DNA of 26,665 nt from NCBI GenBank assembly GCA_003448835.1, contig DLXM01000310.1:1-26665 (forward strand), given 5' to 3'. This DNA comes from Bacteroidota bacterium. Its GTDB lineage: Bacteria > Bacteroidota > Rhodothermia > Balneolales > HLUCCA01. Below the pieces are notes generated by a model that saw nothing but the letters and a program-made list of their open reading frames with translations, was not told where the DNA came from and made no database searches. Positions within the stretch are counted from its first letter, which is position 1. Every line of letters begins with the position of its first letter. Of this stretch, positions 23,518 to 26,665 are shown in pieces. Made by a program: the position numbers and the translations under genes.

Positions 23518-24484
23518 ACATGGTCATCATGGGATTTTGTTACCGGACTTTGATTTAGGTTTGGATATTTCCGGAGCTTCAGCTAAACATATTTTCATAT
23601 CTCATGCCCACGCGGATCATGTTCCCTCGAATAGAAATTTAAGTGTATATGCAACCCCGGCAACAGCTGCTCTCATGAGAGTCAGAGGATTCAAGGGTGA
23701 AATTACACAACTGCCTTTCCATCAGACAATTTCATTAGGTGATTCAAATGTGACATTTTTCCCTGCCGGACACATTCTGGGATCTGCAATGACTTATATC
23801 GAAACACCTCAGGGATCGGTACTCTATACCGGAGATTACAGATACCCGGCGTCTCCGGCCAGTGAAGGCTTTTTTTGCCCGGAAAAGGTCGACTATTTCA
23901 TAACAGAAGCTACTTTTTCACTACCATTGTATCGATGGAAATCCCAGGAAACATTATTTGATCAGATTCGAGATTTTGTAAGAGAATCGAAACAATTTAA
24001 CCAGGTGCCGGTCTTTTTAACATACACACTTGGAAAAGCTCAGGAAGTTATGATGGCTCTGGAACCTCTAAAAATTCCGCTTCAAGTACATGATGGAGCT
24101 TATGGACTCTGTAAAGTTTATGAAGAATTCGGATTGAATATTGGGGTTTATTCAAAAATCAATTTAGATACTGTGAATAATTCGATTGTAATTATTCCAA
24201 TGTCATATTTAAGTTCGGCCACCATGCTGGAAATCCCAAATATCAGGACAGCATACTGTTCTGGATGGTCAGACCTTGAATCCAGAAAGTCGTATAGCAG
24301 TGTTGACAAGCATTTATCAATTTCTGATCATATTGATTTTTTTGAGTTAATTGACCTATGTAAAAGACTCAATCCTAAACATGTCTTTATCACTCATACT
24401 CCAAATCCGGAGGTTGTAAGTCATTATTTATCAAATCTGGGTATAGCATCTTCCCCACTGGATTCAACAGGATTTGATGATTAA
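23501..24484 (+). CDS. Ligase-associated MBL-fold DNA exonuclease
   Basis: A metallo-beta-lactamase/beta-CASP nuclease of about 327 residues, best started at the ATG at 23501 (a TTG at 23489 is open but adds only four residues). The metal-binding motif HAHADH follows the SGASAKHIFIS strand. Next come 'FFPAGHILGSAM', the YTGDYRYP block and 'FITEATFSLPLYRW'. The region 'PVFLTYTLGKAQEVM' and the terminal 'HVFITHTPN' complete the fold. This is the family that accompanies an ATP-dependent DNA ligase, often with an Lhr-type helicase, in a bacterial repair cluster. The next gene shares a base with its stop (TAATG) and is the ligase homologue. No helicase or PdeM phosphoesterase gene is in the window. 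Confidence 0.92.
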   Translation: MIRIHKHGHHGILLPDFDLGLDISGASAKHIFISHAHADHVPSNRNLSVYATPATAALMRVRGFKGEITQLPFHQTISLGDSNVTFFPAGHILGSAMTYIETPQGSVLYTGDYRYPASPASEGFFCPEKVDYFITEATFSLPLYRWKSQETLFDQIRDFVRESKQFNQVPVFLTYTLGKAQEVMMALEPLKIPLQVHDGAYGLCKVYEEFGLNIGVYSKINLDTVNNSIVIIPMSYLSSATMLEIPNIRTAYCSGWSDLESRKSYSSVDKHLSISDHIDFFELIDLCKRLNPKHVFITHTPNPEVVSHYLSNLGIASSPLDSTGFDD

Positions 24485-25578
24485 TGGCTGAAATATTCAA
24501 TAAAAATATCGCTCCGGATTCATTTTTAAACTTTGCTTTTACCTTAGAGAAGCTCGCTGATACCCGTCGCATAGATGAAAAAATCCTGATTCTTAAAAAT
24601 TACTTACTCTCATGTCAAAATGACCCACATTTATATTTAATTCTCCGGTTTTTATCAGGTGAGTATGTTCAATTCCTGGAAGTCCGAAAAATTTCAGTTG
24701 GATCCCAATTATTGGGTCGATCTGCATCAGATTATTTAAAAATTGATTACGATTTAGTTTTTCGTCCCTGTAGAAAGGCCATGGGCAGAACTCCTGAGAC
24801 CATTGCACGATTAATCGAAAATATTGAAACCGTTTGGGATAAAACTGCTTACAAAAACTATAGTATATCACAAACCTGGAATCTTTTAATTGAATTTAGT
24901 AACTGTGAAAAACGTCAGGAAAAGCAAATTTTACTGGACAATGTATGGATGTCGATGTCACCGGTTGAAATTCGATTTTTCTTGCAATTGTTGAGTGGAA
25001 AATTATCAACTGGACTTCCAAATGAACTGCTTCTAAATGCTATAGTCGACACATTTAATTTTGAATTGGAATACCTCAGAAAAACTTATCAACAAACCGG
25101 AAGTCTCAGTGAAACTTTCATCTTGGCTAAAGATGGAATTCAACCTGAAACCCTAATCGATACTGCCTCAAATTCAACCACGATCTATTCCGTATTATTA
25201 TATATTCAGACTGAATCGCGAGGCAATGTTGGTGTTTATTCAGAATTAACTATTGGGATTCGAGTTGATCAGGACGATAGATTTGATCAGGATTATATTC
25301 CAATTGGAAAAATTACAGGTGGAATCAGTGATAACAATCTGGAAAAATTAAATCAATTGTTACCTGAATTAACGTTGGAAAAATTCGGAACCACGTTGAT
25401 GCTCAAGCCTGAAATTGTTGTAGAAATCGAGTTTGAAAAACTTGTTAAAAATAACAGAACCAAAGCCGGTTACACCATAAAAACACCGCGAATTGTCAAT
25501 TTCCATTGGGACAAGCCTCCCTTGTCTACACATAACCTGGAATATATTATCGATTTTTTCCAAAAAAATGGCCGGTAG
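24484..25578 (+). CDS. DNA-ligase homologue lacking the nucleotidyltransferase domain (DNA-binding + OB domains only)
   Basis: The frame is intact for 364 residues, whereas ATP-dependent ligases of this cluster have about 500-550. Residues 11-225 look like the ligase N-terminal DNA-binding domain: FTLEKLADTRRIDEK, FLSGEYVQFLEVRKISVGSQ at 57-76, and SPVEIRFFLQLLSGKLSTGL at 159-178. Residues 233-360 look like the C-terminal OB domain: TIYSVLLYIQTESRGNVGVY, LKPEIVVEIEFEKL at 307-320, and motif-VI-like TPRIVNFHWDKPP at 334-346. The adenylation domain that should lie between them is absent. There is no KxDG lysine; the only near match is AKDG at 215-218, in the wrong register. It should not ligate DNA by itself. 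It is coupled to the exonuclease gene through TAATG. A DNA-binding or scaffold role, or partnership with a separate ligase, is inference. Confidence 0.8.
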   Translation: MAEIFNKNIAPDSFLNFAFTLEKLADTRRIDEKILILKNYLLSCQNDPHLYLILRFLSGEYVQFLEVRKISVGSQLLGRSASDYLKIDYDLVFRPCRKAMGRTPETIARLIENIETVWDKTAYKNYSISQTWNLLIEFSNCEKRQEKQILLDNVWMSMSPVEIRFFLQLLSGKLSTGLPNELLLNAIVDTFNFELEYLRKTYQQTGSLSETFILAKDGIQPETLIDTASNSTTIYSVLLYIQTESRGNVGVYSELTIGIRVDQDDRFDQDYIPIGKITGGISDNNLEKLNQLLPELTLEKFGTTLMLKPEIVVEIEFEKLVKNNRTKAGYTIKTPRIVNFHWDKPPLSTHNLEYIIDFFQKNGR

Positions 25579-25595
25579 TTTTTATACCACCGACC
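25562..25595 (-). terminator. Intrinsic terminator for the minus-strand amidohydrolase gene
   Basis: Read on the minus strand, GGTCGGTGG (25595-25587) pairs with CTACCGGCC (25578-25570): seven of nine pairs, five of them consecutive except for one mismatch on each side, with an 8-base loop. It is followed by one A and seven consecutive T (25568-25562). It starts about 22 bases after the amidohydrolase stop. The T-tract and left arm lie inside the last codons of the convergent ligase-like gene. On the plus strand no T-run follows, so it works one way. Confidence 0.65.
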
Positions 25596-25617
25596 TGAAA
25601 CGATAATCTAAACTGAA

Positions 25618-26665
25618 TTACTTAGAATAAACTTTTTCTCCGGCAACCCACGACTCGAGGACTTCAATTTGCCAGATTTCTATATCAGGAACTGTAAAAT
25701 AATCACGATCAATCATAATGAAATCGGCCCACTTACCTGGCTCAATTGAACCCACAAGGTCTTCCATGTGTCCTGCATAGGCAGCTCCTAATGTAAATCC
25801 ATGAAGTGCTTCCTCACGCGTGATCCGTTGTTCAGGGTACCATCCGTCTACAGGTATTCCCTCATGATTTTGTCGAGTAACTGCTGAATAAAGTCCATGA
25901 AACGGATTAGACAATTCAACCGGAAAATCTGAACCTGCTGCAATTACAGAACCTTGATCTAAAAATGTTCTCCAGGCATAACCACCCAAAATTCGTACGG
26001 GACCAACACGGTCGTCGGCCATATTCATATCACTTGTTGCATGTGTAGGTTGCATTGATGCAATGATATTCAACTCTTTGAAACGCGGAATATCATCTAC
26101 ACTCACAATCTGAGAATGTTCAATTCTATGTCTCAATCCTTGATCGCCTCTGGATTGTTGTACATTTTCAAAAGCATTTAATATAACTCGATTACCACGA
26201 TCTCCAATTGCGTGAATTCCGGCCTGATAACCGGCTTGAACGACTTTATCAATCATAGCAGTAAATTCTTCTTCTGTCGCAAAAAGGAGTCCTTTATTAC
26301 CTGGGTCATCACTATAATCTTCAATTAATGCAGCACCACGACTTCCCAGAGCCCCATCAGAATATAATTTCACACTACGCAGGAATAAACGATCATTTGC
26401 ATATCCAACTACCGGACCATTTTTAGAAAGTTCATCAAATGTTTCACCGGCTCCACTAATCATACCGTAGATTCGGGTTGTCATTTTTCCTTGATCAGCC
26501 ATTTCTTTCATTAACTCAAAATCGGTCACACCTACACCAGCGTCGTGAACTCCTGTTAGTCCCATTGATTTCATTTCATTAAGGGATGCCTCCAAAGCCA
26601 GGCGCATTTCGTCCTTTGTTGGACTGGGGATGTGTTTTTCAACCAGATTTTGTGCCAAATCTATT
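25618..26665 (-). CDS. YtcJ-type amidohydrolase (amidohydrolase family 3), 5' part beyond window
   Basis: The frame stays open to the right edge, so the N-terminal third (signal peptide if any, and the first metal-binding HxH) is missing; full-length relatives have about 540-600 residues. The visible part has 'GLTGVHDAGVG', the 'KLYSDGALGSRGAALIEDYSD' block, HAIGDRGNRV, RHRIEHSQIV and GSDFPVELSNPFHG. It ends with the metal-hydrolase C-terminal 'GSIEPGKWADFIMIDRDYF'. These motifs are characteristic of YtcJ-like metal-dependent amidohydrolases, which are often exported lipoproteins in Bacteroidota. The substrate is unknown. TTG at 26658 is not its true start, since homology continues upstream. 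A terminator follows it at 25562-25595. Confidence 0.9.
   Translation of the reverse strand, partial: IDLAQNLVEKHIPSPTKDEMRLALEASLNEMKSMGLTGVHDAGVGVTDFELMKEMADQGKMTTRIYGMISGAGETFDELSKNGPVVGYANDRLFLRSVKLYSDGALGSRGAALIEDYSDDPGNKGLLFATEEEFTAMIDKVVQAGYQAGIHAIGDRGNRVILNAFENVQQSRGDQGLRHRIEHSQIVSVDDIPRFKELNIIASMQPTHATSDMNMADDRVGPVRILGGYAWRTFLDQGSVIAAGSDFPVELSNPFHGLYSAVTRQNHEGIPVDGWYPEQRITREEALHGFTLGAAYAGHMEDLVGSIEPGKWADFIMIDRDYFTVPDIEIWQIEVLESWVAGEKVYSK

Noticed and set aside
25126..25137. AKDG in the ligase-like protein (residues 215-218) as the KxDG adenylation motif
   Set aside because: The lysine is adjacent to the Asp rather than two residues before it, and none of motifs III-V follow; the OB-domain begins about 15 residues later.
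1..26665. tRNA, rRNA, CRISPR, transposon or prophage content
   Set aside because: No cloverleaf, repeat-spacer array, terminal inverted repeats, transposase or integrase motifs were recognised on either strand.

Overview
The window is a gene-dense stretch of an AT-rich bacterial chromosome. Gene content points to the Bacteroidota / Rhodothermota / Balneolota group, probably a free-living marine type. The clues are a DUF3098 protein, the secreted family usually mislabelled 'asparagine synthetase B', a THUMP-like methyltransferase, a PdxB-type dehydrogenase, several secreted TPR proteins, and start sites that mostly lack a clear Shine-Dalgarno. This placement is inference; no rRNA or marker gene is present. 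I see no tRNA, rRNA, CRISPR array, IS element or phage gene. No stretch over 300 bases lacks a gene; the longest gap is 180 bp (4269-4448).

Layout. (1) 1-4268, minus strand, read right to left: DUF3098 membrane protein, DUF92 membrane protein, DAACS dicarboxylate/glutamate symporter, secreted TPR protein, and a GHL10 lipoprotein that runs off the left edge. (2) 4449-9521, plus strand: Maf pyrophosphatase, large secreted TPR protein, secreted GATase-like protein, THUMP-like methyltransferase. Junctions are mostly a few bases or overlapping. (3) 9508-16915, minus strand: pyrimidine-nucleoside phosphorylase, then a run of PspA/IM30-family protein, soluble coiled-coil protein, two-TM coiled-coil membrane protein, crotonase, CNNM/CorC transporter, and a classical AAA ATPase with a degenerate first AAA-like domain. 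(4) 17015-20718, plus strand: single-TM hypothetical, PdxB-like dehydrogenase, ABC permease, ABC ATPase. (5) 20720-21502, minus strand: lone tryptophan 2,3-dioxygenase. (6) 21637-25578, plus strand: TatD nuclease, soluble PAS histidine kinase, ligase-associated MBL exonuclease, and a DNA-ligase homologue that has lost its whole adenylation domain. (7) 25618-26665, minus strand: YtcJ-type amidohydrolase cut by the right edge, followed by a good intrinsic terminator lying inside the end of the ligase-like gene.

Two loci deserve most attention. The first is the PspA, coiled-coil, membrane-protein and AAA run. PspA is an ESCRT-III homologue and the AAA has a Vps4-like W-x-G pore loop, so the run looks like a self-contained bacterial membrane-remodelling module with two uncharacterised partners. 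The second is the exonuclease plus 'headless ligase' pair: the DNA-binding and OB domains are joined directly and the catalytic nucleotidyltransferase domain is missing, yet the frame is intact and the gene is translationally coupled to its exonuclease. It may therefore act as a DNA-binding scaffold rather than as a ligase.
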